A DNA stretch of 34,010 bases from Collinsella sp. AM33-4BH (GCF_003469205.1 NZ_QSIN01000010.1:45029-79038), one strand, 5' to 3'. Counted from the stretch's first letter, positions 13,646-24,708 are shown. Program-made: numbers and translations. The notes: generated from the sequence alone by a model not told the origin.

Positions 13646-15109
13646 ATGAGCGAGTACGATTCCCAGCGTCCCCAGGATGCGGGCAACGCCGGCGAGACCC
13701 AGCAGCAGCCGTGCGTGCAGGTGGAGTCGACGCCTGCCGATGGCAGTAACATTCCTTACGTGCAGGCCTACGACACGCAGACCGGAAAGCCGCTGGGCAG
13801 CCAGCAGGTTGTAAACAAGCACACCGTGGTCAAGACTAAGACCAAAAAGCTGCCGATCTTTATTACGGCGCTCGCCGGCTGTGCATGCGGCGCCCTGCTG
13901 GTCATTGCGCTCATTATGAGTGGCACGCTCAACATTGGCAGCGGAAAGAATGCCGTGACGGCGGGTGCTTCGGGTTCATCGACGCAAAAGATTACGATCG
14001 ACTCCGAGGACACCACGCTGGCCGAGGCCGTCTCTGCCAAGGCGCTGCCCTCCGTGGTTTCCATTACCGCCACTTCGAGCGGCGGCCAGAATGGCTCGCT
14101 TTCGCAGTCTGCCGACGAGTCGGACGGCTCGGGCAGCGTCGGTTCGGGCGTTGTGCTCGATACCGAGGGCCACATCCTCACCAACAACCACGTGGTCGAT
14201 GGCTATGACCAGTACGTGGTGACCATGGACGACGGCACCACCTACGAGGCCGAGTTCGTGGGCAACGATGCTTCGAGCGACCTAGCCGTCATCAAGCTCA
14301 AGGATGCTGACGCCTCTAAGCTCACGCCGATCGAGATCGGCGACTCTTCCAAGCTCAACGTGGGCGAGTGGGTCATGGCGATCGGCTCGCCGTTCGGCAA
14401 CGAGCAGTCTGTCTCCACGGGTATCGTGTCGGCGCTGTATCGCTCCACGGCCATGAGCTCTACCAACGGTAACACCATCTATGCCAACATGATCCAGACC
14501 GATGCCGCCATCAACCCGGGCAACTCCGGCGGCGCGCTCGTTAACGACAACGGTGAGCTGGTGGGTATCAACTCGCTCATCGAGAGCTACTCGGGCTCCA
14601 GCTCGGGCGTGGGCTTTGCCATTCCCGTTAACTATGCCAAGAACATTGCCGACCAGATCATCGACGGCAAGACGCCGGTTCATCCGTACCTGGGCGCCAC
14701 GCTTTCGAGCGTCAACGCGCTCAATGCTCGCACTAACAAGCTGAGCACCGATAGCGGCGCGTACGTGGCAAGCGTCGTCGAGGACGGTCCTGCCGCCAAG
14801 GCCGGCATCCAAGAGGGCGATGTCATTACCAAGCTGGGCGACGATGAGATTTCGAGCGCCGATGGCCTGATCATCGCGCTGCGCAGCCACGAGGTGGGCG
14901 AGAAGGTCGAGATCACGCTCATGCGCGGCAAGGAAGAGAAGAAGGTTACCGTCGAGCTGGGCTCCGACGAGGAGCTGCAGAACCAGCAGCAGGACGACAG
15001 CGCGACCGACACCGGCAACGGCGGTATTACCGACGAACAGCTGCGCCAGTACCTGGAGGAGCTGCTGGGCCAGCAGGGCCAGGGTCAAGGCTACGGTCAG
15101 GGTTACTAG
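13646..15109 (+). CDS. HtrA/DegP-like S1C serine protease with PDZ domain
   Basis: A 487-residue membrane-tethered protease. A polar N-terminal cytoplasmic part of about 65 residues is followed by one transmembrane helix (FITALAGCACGALLVIALIM), a linker rich in Gly/Ser, a trypsin-like domain and a PDZ domain (about 355-450: YLGATLSSVNAL, then GPAAKAGIQEGDVI and GLIIALRSHEVGEKV). The catalytic triad is complete: His182 in TNNHVVDG, Asp212 in SSDLAVIKL and Ser294 in NPGNSGGAL. The tail is rich in Gln and Gly. HtrA proteases clear misfolded exported proteins at the cell surface. ATG 13646 with GAAAGGA is chosen. Strong terminators on both sides make it monocistronic. Confidence 0.93.
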   Translation: MSEYDSQRPQDAGNAGETQQQPCVQVESTPADGSNIPYVQAYDTQTGKPLGSQQVVNKHTVVKTKTKKLPIFITALAGCACGALLVIALIMSGTLNIGSGKNAVTAGASGSSTQKITIDSEDTTLAEAVSAKALPSVVSITATSSGGQNGSLSQSADESDGSGSVGSGVVLDTEGHILTNNHVVDGYDQYVVTMDDGTTYEAEFVGNDASSDLAVIKLKDADASKLTPIEIGDSSKLNVGEWVMAIGSPFGNEQSVSTGIVSALYRSTAMSSTNGNTIYANMIQTDAAINPGNSGGALVNDNGELVGINSLIESYSGSSSGVGFAIPVNYAKNIADQIIDGKTPVHPYLGATLSSVNALNARTNKLSTDSGAYVASVVEDGPAAKAGIQEGDVITKLGDDEISSADGLIIALRSHEVGEKVEITLMRGKEEKKVTVELGSDEELQNQQQDDSATDTGNGGITDEQLRQYLEELLGQQGQGQGYGQGY

Positions 15110-15139
15110 CGAGCCGTTTCGCACATATCGAGGCCAGGG

Positions 15140-15175
15140 GGGCTGTCCCATCAACGTGGGACAGCCCTTTTTTCT
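15140..15175 (+). terminator. Intrinsic terminator after the HtrA gene
   Basis: A perfect 11-bp stem GGGCTGTCCCA / TGGGACAGCCC with a 6-base loop followed by TTTTTTCT. Confidence 0.9.
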
Positions 15176-15323
15176 TATTGATCCGTTGGGGACGGAGGAA
15201 AACGGATCATTTGGAACTGACAGGGGCATGGTTTGATCGCGCGATCCACCCCAGTCTGGCGGCTGCCGATTCGGTGCGGTTCGAGACCGCTATTCGGCCT
15301 CATTGCGACCGGTGGTACTCTAG

Positions 15324-17585
<2,262 letters not shown>

Positions 17586-17604
17586 GGCGTCGATAACCAA
17601 ATTG

Positions 17605-17650
17605 AAGAACCGCCCGGAAGCACGATGCCTTCCGGGCGGTTCTTACTTTG
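17605..17650 (+). terminator. Intrinsic terminator after ligA
   Basis: A perfect 16-bp stem AAGAACCGCCCGGAAG / CTTCCGGGCGGTTCTT (17605-17620, 17629-17644), 8-base loop. The A-rich left and T-rich right edges suggest it works in both directions. Confidence 0.85.
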
Positions 17651-17756
17651 CTGGGGCAACCGGCACCGTGATCTGCGTCACGTAGGTTGCCGGGTCGTCG
17701 CTGATGATGTCATCGATCAGGGCAATCTCGCGTTGCCCCGCTACGCCACCAACTTG
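17643..17756 (-). pseudogene. 3' remnant of a regulator gene (GyrI/MerR effector domain-like tail)
   Basis: A 37-codon open stretch on the minus strand, not part of any full gene, overlaps the 3' end of the MATE gene in another frame. It ends with REIALIDDIISDDPATYVT and QITVPVAPAK before TAA. The pattern 'D-P-x-x-YVT-x-I-x-VPV' is usual at the C-terminus of GyrI-like effector-binding domains, often in MerR-type regulators. Probably the tail of a gene lost when the MATE gene arrived or was rearranged. Short match, so low certainty. Confidence 0.3.
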
Positions 17757-19087
17757 TCAAAAGCCCCGCGGCGGTTGAGTACGGTAAATGCAATCACGCA
17801 AATGACCGCCGACAGAATGGACCCGCACGGCGAAGCGATGCCCATGGGAAACAACGTATCGGAATAGGCGTTCGACAGCAGCCACGCGCCCGGCACGCGA
17901 ATGAGCGCCACCGCCAGCACGTTGTGCGCAAAGCCGATGTAGCTCTTGCCGTATGCAGCGAAAAAGCCGCTAAAGCAAATGTGGATGCCGGCAAAAATCG
18001 CGTCGAAAATGTAGCTGCGCATATAGCCGGTGCCGGCGGCGACTACTGCAGCGTCCTTGGCAAAAAAGCCGATAAACGCCGGCGCCACCAGCCACATCAG
18101 CACCGTGATCAGGCAGCCGTACACTACCGAGATCGTCATGGCGTCCTTGAGCACCTGACGCGCGCGGTCGCCCTTGCCCGCGCCGGCGTTTTGCGCCGTG
18201 AGTGCGCTGACGGTGGCGCCCATGGAACTCGGCACAATGAATAAAAAGCTGATCATCTTCTCGACCAGGCCCACGGCGGCGGCGTCGACGAGCCCTCGGT
18301 GGTTGGCGATGACGGTGATAAACATAAACGCCACCTGGATGCAGCCGTCCTGTACGGCCACGGGCACGCCGATCTTAAGAATGCTGCCGAGCACCTCGGG
18401 CTGGGGACGCAGGTCGCTGCGCTTAACGTGAATGTTCGTGCGGCGGCTCTTGAGCCACACGAGCGCAAGGGCAACGCTTGCCGTCTGGGCGGTTACCGTG
18501 CCGAGTGCCGCGCCTACGGGACCGAGTCCCATGTGGCCGATAAACAGAAAATCGAGTGCGATGTTGATGATGCATGCCACGCCAATCACGTACATGGGCG
18601 AGCGCGAATCGCCCAGGCCGCGAAAGATGGCCGAGAGGATGTTGTATGCGGCGATAAACGGAATGCCGACAAAGCAGATGCGCAGGTAGGCGGCAGTGCC
18701 TTCGACCGCTTCGACTGGCGTGCCAATGAGTGCCACGATCTGCGGGCACAGTGCGAGCAGGACAGCGGCCAGCACCACCGAGACGCCCATAAAGAGCGTG
18801 ATGGTGTTGCCGATGGCAGCCTCGGCGCGGTCAAAGCGGCGCGAACCCACGGCGTGGCCGACGATGACCGTCGTTCCCATGGCCAGGCCCACAAGCGCCA
18901 CGGTAATGATATAGAGCGTCTGCGCGCCATTGCCCACGGCGGTGATGCCGGCGGCGCCGCTAAACTGCCCCATCATGTACAGGTCGGCCATGCCGTAGAG
19001 CATCTGCAAAAAGTACGAGAGCATATAAGGCAGGGCAAAGACCGCGATGGTCTTGAGGACATTGCCGCGTGTGAGGTCGTGTTCCAT
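17741..19087 (-). CDS. MATE-family multidrug efflux transporter
   Basis: A 448-residue membrane protein with about 12 hydrophobic segments in two related halves, the MATE architecture. Typical segments: LPYMLSYFLQMLYGMADLYM in helix 1, GLAMGTTVIVGHAVGSRR near helix 3, and in the second half the matching SALTAQNAGAGKGDRARQVL. It should export drugs or metabolites using a Na+ or H+ gradient. The frame is open a further 37 codons upstream, but MEHDLTRGNVLKTI at 19087 is the usual family N-terminus; its ribosome-binding site is weak. Convergent with ligA. No regulator is adjacent apart from the possible remnant at its 3' end. Confidence 0.88.
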   Translation of the reverse strand: MEHDLTRGNVLKTIAVFALPYMLSYFLQMLYGMADLYMMGQFSGAAGITAVGNGAQTLYIITVALVGLAMGTTVIVGHAVGSRRFDRAEAAIGNTITLFMGVSVVLAAVLLALCPQIVALIGTPVEAVEGTAAYLRICFVGIPFIAAYNILSAIFRGLGDSRSPMYVIGVACIINIALDFLFIGHMGLGPVGAALGTVTAQTASVALALVWLKSRRTNIHVKRSDLRPQPEVLGSILKIGVPVAVQDGCIQVAFMFITVIANHRGLVDAAAVGLVEKMISFLFIVPSSMGATVSALTAQNAGAGKGDRARQVLKDAMTISVVYGCLITVLMWLVAPAFIGFFAKDAAVVAAGTGYMRSYIFDAIFAGIHICFSGFFAAYGKSYIGFAHNVLAVALIRVPGAWLLSNAYSDTLFPMGIASPCGSILSAVICVIAFTVLNRRGAFDKLVA

Positions 19088-19237
19088 AGGTGGGGCTTTC
19101 TGGCTGGGTTTGTTTACGTACCAGTGTAGTGAAAACCCTATAACGATTGTAGAGTCAAGGTTTATGTTGGCAGCGGGGCGAAAAAAGTCGCGCTCCAAGC
19201 ACGATGCTTTGACCCTCCGTGCCCCTCACCTCGCCTC

Positions 19238-19302
19238 AAACCATCACAACATTCGACGTTTTTTGCCAAAAACGGGAAAAACATCGAATGTTGTGATGGT
19301 TT
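19238..19302. repeat. 65-bp palindromic repeat, family A copy 1
   Basis: 19-bp arms AAACCATCACAACATTCGA and their exact complement (19284-19302) around a 27-base centre. Identical arms and length to copies at 20480-20544 and 24588-24652. Lies between the MATE gene and the PD-(D/E)XK-like gene. Confidence 0.9.
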
Positions 19303-19403
19303 TTCTACCACTCGATCGGGTGGAATCGCTTTCTTGCGCACGAAGGTGTGCGGACCCGTGGGCAGGGGAATAAGGTTGGTTATCCGACTCCATTGGAGGG
19401 CTC

Positions 19404-20441
19404 ATGGACCTGCCGATCGTCCTGTCCCATAAGACTGCTTGGCTGTACCACAACGTGGCGCGCCCGTCCGAGCCGCTCTCGCGAGCAAGCAGCCTATACG
19501 ACGAGGACTCGCTTGCTAGCGAGGTGGAGCCGACTGCGAGCCTGCCCAAATTGGGACTCGATGCCAAGGGACTGAGGGCTTCGACAGCAGTTGGGATCGT
19601 TACCGACTATCTGGTTTCGCTTGGTATTCCACGAGAAGAGCTCGATCATATCGACACACTCGTCAACTTCGATTTTGAGCGTTCGACGCCGGCTGGGTTT
19701 AGGTGCCACGTGTTTGGGGCGCCGGTACCTCCAGGCCATCTTATCGAGGTGGCAGAGGGCCTTCTGGTGGTTGATGAGGCCATGTGCTTTGTCCAAGCGG
19801 GTTCGTGGATGAGTGAGCCCGAACAGCTGGAGTATGGTTATGAAATCTGCGCCCGATACCATTTGAATCATCTGTCGACAGGCGATTATATCGAGATGGG
19901 GCAGAGGTATACCGTTGCCGACTTGATTGCCTATTGCAATGAGAACCGATCTCGTCAGGGGGCCATACGCGCGGCCGCCGTGCTCAAGCGCGTGCACGAT
20001 GGCGCGCGGTCGCCCATGGAGACGGCCACCGCAATCATGGTCGTAGCAAAACGTTCCCAGGGCGGGCTGGGATACGCCAAGATCGAGCTCAACCATTGGG
20101 TCGATGTTCCCAACGAGTTCAAGTATCTCGCAAAGGCCGGGTATTTCGAGATCGACGTATATGCGCCTGCGAGCGGTACGGGGATTGAATATAACGGCTC
20201 GGACCATCTTGATAAGCAGCGCAGCGCGTCGGATGCGGAGCGTATGACCGTGCTGAGCGCGCTGGGCTTTAGGATGATCGTCCTCACCGGGACTCAGTTT
20301 GCCCACCAGCTGCAATTGCACCGGGCGATGAACGCCATCGCGCTTGCGATAGGCCTTAAGTGCGACCGAAGCGAAGCGTTCCAGAAACGTCAGAACGACC
20401 TGCGAGAATTCGTGATTCGGCACTGGGACGGCGGTCTCTAG
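19404..20441 (+). CDS. DUF559/Vsr-fold PD-(D/E)XK nuclease-like protein, unknown function
   Basis: A 345-residue protein. The C-terminal 120 residues resemble DUF559-type endonuclease domains: a helix with SPMETATAI (Glu), then YFEIDVYAPASGTGIEYNGS, giving the D-x(n)-E-x-N core, and a following SASDAERMTVLSALGFRMIV, which is the conserved 'R-x-x-x-L-x-x-x-G-(W/F)-x-V' helix-strand. The lysine of classical PD-(D/E)XK is not evident in the core, so activity is uncertain. The N-terminal two thirds (LPIVLSHKTAWLYHNVARP, with FDFERSTPAGFRCHVFGAPV) look like the AbiEi/DUF-type leader found with such domains in Coriobacteriia. GGAGGG before ATG 19404. It is a single gene bracketed by two copies of a 65-bp palindromic repeat. 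Confidence 0.55.
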   Translation: MDLPIVLSHKTAWLYHNVARPSEPLSRASSLYDEDSLASEVEPTASLPKLGLDAKGLRASTAVGIVTDYLVSLGIPREELDHIDTLVNFDFERSTPAGFRCHVFGAPVPPGHLIEVAEGLLVVDEAMCFVQAGSWMSEPEQLEYGYEICARYHLNHLSTGDYIEMGQRYTVADLIAYCNENRSRQGAIRAAAVLKRVHDGARSPMETATAIMVVAKRSQGGLGYAKIELNHWVDVPNEFKYLAKAGYFEIDVYAPASGTGIEYNGSDHLDKQRSASDAERMTVLSALGFRMIVLTGTQFAHQLQLHRAMNAIALAIGLKCDRSEAFQKRQNDLREFVIRHWDGGL

Positions 20442-20479
20442 GGGCGTTTTGGTCCTTCTACGGGGTGCCGTGGGCAGGC

Positions 20480-20544
20480 AAACCATCACAACATTCGACG
20501 TTTTTTGCCAAAATCGGGAAAAGCATCGAATGTTGTGATGGTTT
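20480..20544. repeat. 65-bp palindromic repeat, family A copy 2
   Basis: Same 19-bp arms as copy 1; the centre differs from copy 1 at only two positions. It lies 38 bp after the PD-(D/E)XK-like gene. As RNA it would form a long hairpin and may stop transcription before moaA. Confidence 0.9.
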
Positions 20545-20676
20545 GTATGCTGAGGATGGGCTTGGAAAGTCCGTTTTGCTCGAAGCGACTTGTCCTGTCG
20601 TACGGGTGTCGGCATGATTCTCTCGTGGGGTATTATGTTTTCCGAAGAATAAAACGCCGCGTGAGGGGAGGGCTGC

Positions 20677-21732
20677 GTGGACGGGCGCGTGCAACATGAC
20701 GGCTTTGGTCGCGATATCAACTACCTGCGCATTGCCGTTACCGACAAGTGCAATTTCCGCTGCATTTACTGCATGCCGGCCGATGGCGTAGCGCCCCGCG
20801 CGCACGACGAGCTGCTCAGCGCCGAGGAGATCGCCCGCTTTGTGCGCTTAGTGGCGGGGGAGGGCATTCGCCGCGTGCGCCTGACGGGCGGCGAGCCGCT
20901 GGTCAGCCGCCGTATCATCCCGCTCATTCGCGACATCCGCGCGATTCCGCAGATCGAGGACATCTCGCTCACCACCAACGGTGCCCTGCTGCCCAAGCTG
21001 GCGCCACAGCTCAAAGATGCCGGCCTTAACCGCGTCAACATCTCGCTCGACACACTCGACCCTACGCTGTTTGGAAAGATTACGCGCCTGGGCCGGCTCG
21101 AGCAGACCATGGCTGGCATCGACGCGGCGCTGGCTTGGGGCTTTGAGCCCGTTAAGGTCAACTGCGTTGTGGTGCGCCGGCTCAACCAGGATGTGGCGGC
21201 CCTTGCGCGGCTCACGCTCGACCGCCCCATCCACCTGCGCTTTATCGAATACATGCCCATCGGCGACGAGCGCACGAGCTCGCATTGCGCTGTGGACCCG
21301 CATGCGCCCGCGCTCAATCCCGAGCTGTGGGACGCGAGCGATACCGTGCCGAGCGACGAGCTGCGGGCACGCATCAATGCCGGGGCCACCGCGGCGGGAC
21401 TGGACGAGCTCGAGCCGCTCGACATCAACGACGCTCCTGCCGGCGCGGGCCCTGCGCGCTATTGGCACTTTCCGGGCGCGGCGGGAACGGTCGGCTTTAT
21501 TAGCGCCATGTCCAACCATTTTTGCGCGAATTGCAACCGTCTGCGCCTGACGGCCGATGGCAACGTGCGCCCGTGCCTGTTCAGCGATGCCGAGTATTCG
21601 GTGCGCGACGCCCTGCGCCGTGGTGATGATATGCAGGTACTTTCGATTTGGCGCGATGCCGTCGCCCACAAACCGCAGGAACACGCGATAATTGAGGGCA
21701 CGCAACGATTTATGTCCCAAATCGGAGGATGA
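20677..21732 (+). CDS. moaA: GTP 3',8-cyclase MoaA (radical SAM)
   Basis: A 351-residue MoaA. The radical SAM cluster motif C-x3-C-x2-C is Cys25, Cys29 and Cys32 in TDKCNFRCIYCMP; RLTGGEPLVS binds SAM; the C-terminal second cluster is CANCNRLRLTADGNVRPC; the protein ends with the GG pair needed for activity. It turns GTP into (8S)-3',8-cyclo-7,8-dihydro-GTP, the first step of molybdenum cofactor synthesis. The start is GTG 20677 with GAGGGGAGGG upstream. The stop is 4 bp before the moaC-mobB start, so the two are translationally coupled. No molybdoenzyme gene is in the window. Confidence 0.95.
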   Translation: MDGRVQHDGFGRDINYLRIAVTDKCNFRCIYCMPADGVAPRAHDELLSAEEIARFVRLVAGEGIRRVRLTGGEPLVSRRIIPLIRDIRAIPQIEDISLTTNGALLPKLAPQLKDAGLNRVNISLDTLDPTLFGKITRLGRLEQTMAGIDAALAWGFEPVKVNCVVVRRLNQDVAALARLTLDRPIHLRFIEYMPIGDERTSSHCAVDPHAPALNPELWDASDTVPSDELRARINAGATAAGLDELEPLDINDAPAGAGPARYWHFPGAAGTVGFISAMSNHFCANCNRLRLTADGNVRPCLFSDAEYSVRDALRRGDDMQVLSIWRDAVAHKPQEHAIIEGTQRFMSQIGG

Positions 21733-21736
21733 TCAT

Positions 21737-23041
21737 ATGGCCAAGAGCAGGTACGCCGATGCCACCAAGGCCGCTCGCAGGGCCGCGATGTCTGCCCATA
21801 AAGCTTCAGCCGCGGCGAATGCTGGCGATGCCGACGCGTCCGCGCGGCCGACTGTCAGCGCTGCCACCGACACCGCCCGCGACGCCCGTCGCGACGAGCT
21901 GACGCACGTGGACGCCAAGGGCGAGGTGCGCATGGTCGACGTGTCCGATAAGGCCGAGACCCATCGCATTGCCATCGCCGAGGGCACCATCCTCATGCAC
22001 CCCGAGACGCAGGCCATGGTGCTGCAGGACCGCGCCAAAAAGGGCGACGTGCTTGCCTGCGCGCGCGTGGCGGGCATCATGGCCATCAAGCGCACGAGCG
22101 ACATCATTCCCATGTGCCATCCGTTGCTCATCACCAAGAGCAAGTGCGACATTGCGCCCATCGCTCCGGCGGGGACGCCGGCCGAGGACGTGCCCGAAGG
22201 CTGGGCGCCGGCGCGCGCGGACGGACAGGTTGGCTTTCACGTACTGGTTACGGCCGGCGTGACGGGCAAGACGGGTATCGAGATGGAGGCCCTGACCGGC
22301 GCGAGTGCCGCGTGTCTGACCATCTATGACATGTGCAAGGCCGTCGATCGCGGCATGGAGATCGTCGGCGTGCGCCTGCTGCACAAGGAGGGCGGTCGCT
22401 CGGGCGTGTGGGATCGTGCCGAACGCCAGGCCGCTACTGTTGAGGCCGTGGGAGCCGCGGGCAATGCACCCGCGGGCACACCCGTCGCCGTTGCGCCCGC
22501 AGCTCCGGCACCGGCCGTTCCCGCGATCGCGTTTATCGGCTACCAAAACTCGGGCAAGACCACACTCGTCGAGAAGGTCATCGCCGAGCTCACACGCCGC
22601 GGCCTGCGCGTGGGTTCGCTCAAGCATCACGGGCATCACGGCTTTGATATCGACGTGCCCGCTAAGGACACCTGGCGCCATCACCAAGCCGGATCCAAGC
22701 ACGTGGGGCTCATCTGCGCCACGCGCTGGGCGGAGTACGCCGACACGCGCGAGGAGGACGAGATGCCCGCGCGCGAGCTGCTGTCGCGTTACAACGATGT
22801 CGACGTGGTGATCATCGAGGGCTACAAGACCGAGGGCTTCGACAACATCGTGGTCGCGCGCTCCGGTGTCGACCGTCTGCGCGGCAAGAGCTCGCTCGAC
22901 CTGGTCGACGGTCACACGCTGGCCCTTGCCTGCAACGAAGCCCTGGCGCGTCAGGCCTTCGACGCCGGCTTTGCGACCCGAGCCATCAACATCAACGACG
23001 CCCGAGCCATCTGCGACCTCATCCAAGACCACCTGACCTAA
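21737..23041 (+). CDS. MoaC-MobB fusion protein
   Basis: A 434-residue fusion. Residues 1-65 are a low-complexity Ala-rich leader. Residues about 65-230 are MoaC (cyclic pyranopterin monophosphate synthase): LTHVDAKGEVRMVDVSDK, KRTSDIIPMCHPLLITK from about residue 118, EMEALTGAS and GMEIVGVRLLHKEGGRSG with catalytic lysines. After an Ala/Pro linker, residues 264-434 are MobB, a P-loop GTPase: GYQNSGKTTL, SLKHHGHH and VIIEGYKTEG. MoaC acts right after MoaA; MobB helps attach GMP to the molybdopterin with MobA. ATG 21737 with GGAGGATG is chosen over an upstream in-frame start within moaA. Followed by a strong terminator. Confidence 0.92.
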   Translation: MAKSRYADATKAARRAAMSAHKASAAANAGDADASARPTVSAATDTARDARRDELTHVDAKGEVRMVDVSDKAETHRIAIAEGTILMHPETQAMVLQDRAKKGDVLACARVAGIMAIKRTSDIIPMCHPLLITKSKCDIAPIAPAGTPAEDVPEGWAPARADGQVGFHVLVTAGVTGKTGIEMEALTGASAACLTIYDMCKAVDRGMEIVGVRLLHKEGGRSGVWDRAERQAATVEAVGAAGNAPAGTPVAVAPAAPAPAVPAIAFIGYQNSGKTTLVEKVIAELTRRGLRVGSLKHHGHHGFDIDVPAKDTWRHHQAGSKHVGLICATRWAEYADTREEDEMPARELLSRYNDVDVVIIEGYKTEGFDNIVVARSGVDRLRGKSSLDLVDGHTLALACNEALARQAFDAGFATRAININDARAICDLIQDHLT

Positions 23042-23080
23042 AACCTGCCAAAAAGGGACAGGTTTATTTTGGCAGGTTTT
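23041..23080 (+). terminator. Intrinsic terminator of the moa operon
   Basis: Arms AAACCTGCCAAAA and TTTTGGCAGGTTT (23041-23053, 23067-23079) form a perfect 13-bp stem, directly after the stop codon. Confidence 0.75.
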
Positions 23081-23086
23081 ATCTGG

Positions 23087-23140
23087 GCAAACGTCATTTC
23101 CACCACAAAGGGGCCAGGCACCTTTGCGGTGGTTTTTTTT
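23087..23140. repeat. Palindromic repeat family B copy 1 (terminator-like)
   Basis: A stem CCACCACAAAGG / CCTTTGCGGTGG (23100-23111, 23121-23132) followed by eight T. The upstream flank AAACGTCATTT is shared with the copy at 24658-24708. Acts as a second terminator after moaC-mobB. Confidence 0.8.
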
Positions 23141-23307
23141 CTTTGGTAGATTTTTGGGACATGCCTTAAAATCTACCAAGTAGTTCATGCTGGGCGGAAA
23201 GACGGAAGGGGTTCGATGCGACCCTAGTCAGGCATACGGATAGATTGAGCCAATGGACAGCGGATGAATGGCCGCTGCCCACTATTCGTATGCGATAAGG
23301 AGCACCC

Positions 23308-24588
23308 ATGCCCACGCTTGTATTCCCAAAAGTCCGCTCGTCGCTGTCCGTGCAGGCCAAGCGCCTGGTGGCGATGCGCTTTCTCATCTACACCGGGTTT
23401 CAGACCAGTTATTTTATCGGCGTTATCGGAACACTCACCTATGCAGACGATGCCTCGGTCGTCGCGACATCGCTGGCCGTCCTGTTTATGAATGTATTTG
23501 TGATCCTGGGATCCTTTGCGGGCGGCGCTGCGCTCGACGCATGGGGTCCGCGCCACCATTTCTTGCTGAGCATCGTCGGCACGCTTGCAACTGGCACGGC
23601 AATCATCGCCTTTGGTAGCGCGACCGGCGTCGTCCTGCTCGGCGCGGTGTTTCTGGGCTTTACGATGGGATTCGCCCAGCCCATTGCCACGTCCTATCCG
23701 GCCTACCTCACCGACGATCCTGTCGAGCTCAAAGACATCAATTCCGCCATCGCCATGTTCTCAAACGTGAGTATTATCGTCGGACCCACGTTGGGCGGCT
23801 TTGTCGCGGCGGCTGCGTCGTCGCGCGCGGTGTTTGTGCTTATGATGCTCTTTACCGTGCTGGCGTTCGTCGTCGGTTGGGGCTTTAGGCCGCAGACCAG
23901 CCATGTCGCCGGGGATGCGGATGCCGATTCGGCAGAGGAAGGGGAGCGTGCGGGACAAAGCTCCAACCCCAGCACGTCCGCCCGCGCCACCTTCGCAGCC
24001 AGCATCAAGACAGTCTTCACCAACAGCGTCCTCGCCCTGCTGTTTTGTATCATTTTTCTTTCGAACTTTGGCTACGGGGCCTTCGATCCGCTCGAGTCGT
24101 TTTTCTATCGCGATGTCCTGCACGTCGGCGTTGAGTGGATGGGCTGGCTTTCGTCGGCCTGCGGTGTGGGCGCGGTGCTGGGCGCCGTGGTTGCGCTTCG
24201 GATGCCGCCGCACCTGGTCAACCTTAAAACACTGCTCGTGGCGCTCATGTCCGTGGGCCTGGGAAGCCTGCTCTATGTGGGGACACCGTACGTGGGCGTG
24301 GCTCTTGTCGGCCAGATTGCACTGGGCATAGCTTGGGGCATCGTCAACCCGCTCCACAACACTATCGTGCAAACGACGGCTCCGCTCGAGCAACTCGGTC
24401 GCGTGAACTCGGTCATGGGCTTTGGCAACATGTTCGCCGGCGTGGCCCCGCTGGCGATTGCCCCGTGGCTGGCGGCGACATTTGGCGTGCAGCAGACGCT
24501 CGTAGGGGCGGGCATGGTCGTGACGGCGGTCCCTGCGGCGTTGCTGCTGTTTGGTCGCAGGCATTTTGATCGTGCCGCAAGGCAGTAA
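23308..24588 (+). CDS. MFS transporter
   Basis: A 426-residue major facilitator with about 12 hydrophobic segments split by a polar loop at residues 200-230 (DADADSAEEGERAGQSS). The N-half contains GGAALDAWGPRHHFL, a version of the loop 2-3 signature G-x-x-x-D-x-x-G-x-R. The family resembles MFS_3-type (enterobactin exporter-like) or macrolide efflux proteins. It should export a drug or metabolite, but the substrate is not deducible. AAGGAG precedes ATG 23308. Its stop codon runs into the third copy of the 65-bp repeat, which may serve as terminator. Confidence 0.85.
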   Translation: MPTLVFPKVRSSLSVQAKRLVAMRFLIYTGFQTSYFIGVIGTLTYADDASVVATSLAVLFMNVFVILGSFAGGAALDAWGPRHHFLLSIVGTLATGTAIIAFGSATGVVLLGAVFLGFTMGFAQPIATSYPAYLTDDPVELKDINSAIAMFSNVSIIVGPTLGGFVAAAASSRAVFVLMMLFTVLAFVVGWGFRPQTSHVAGDADADSAEEGERAGQSSNPSTSARATFAASIKTVFTNSVLALLFCIIFLSNFGYGAFDPLESFFYRDVLHVGVEWMGWLSSACGVGAVLGAVVALRMPPHLVNLKTLLVALMSVGLGSLLYVGTPYVGVALVGQIALGIAWGIVNPLHNTIVQTTAPLEQLGRVNSVMGFGNMFAGVAPLAIAPWLAATFGVQQTLVGAGMVVTAVPAALLLFGRRHFDRAARQ

Positions 24589-24652
24589 AACCATCACAAC
24601 ATTCGATGAAAATCGCGATTTTGCCGAAAAACATCGAATGTTGTGATGGTTT
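24588..24652. repeat. 65-bp palindromic repeat, family A copy 3
   Basis: Arms identical to copies 1 and 2, with pairing extended to 21 bp. The centre differs and has its own palindrome AAAATCGCGATTTT (24609-24622). Its first base is the last base of the MFS stop codon. Confidence 0.9.
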
Positions 24653-24657
24653 GGCCC

Positions 24658-24708
24658 GCAAACGTCATTTCCACCACAAAGGAGCCAGGCACCTTTGTGG
24701 TGGTTTTT
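24658..24708. repeat. Palindromic repeat family B copy 2 (terminator-like)
   Basis: A perfect 12-bp stem CCACCACAAAGG / CCTTTGTGGTGG (24671-24682, 24692-24703) then TTTTT. Near-identical to copy 1 including the flank, and only 5 bp after family A copy 3. Confidence 0.8.

Noticed and set aside
21806..23188. A 460-codon open frame antisense to moaC-mobB
   Set aside because: Shadow of a well-supported gene; composition rich in His/Gly/Arg without motifs.
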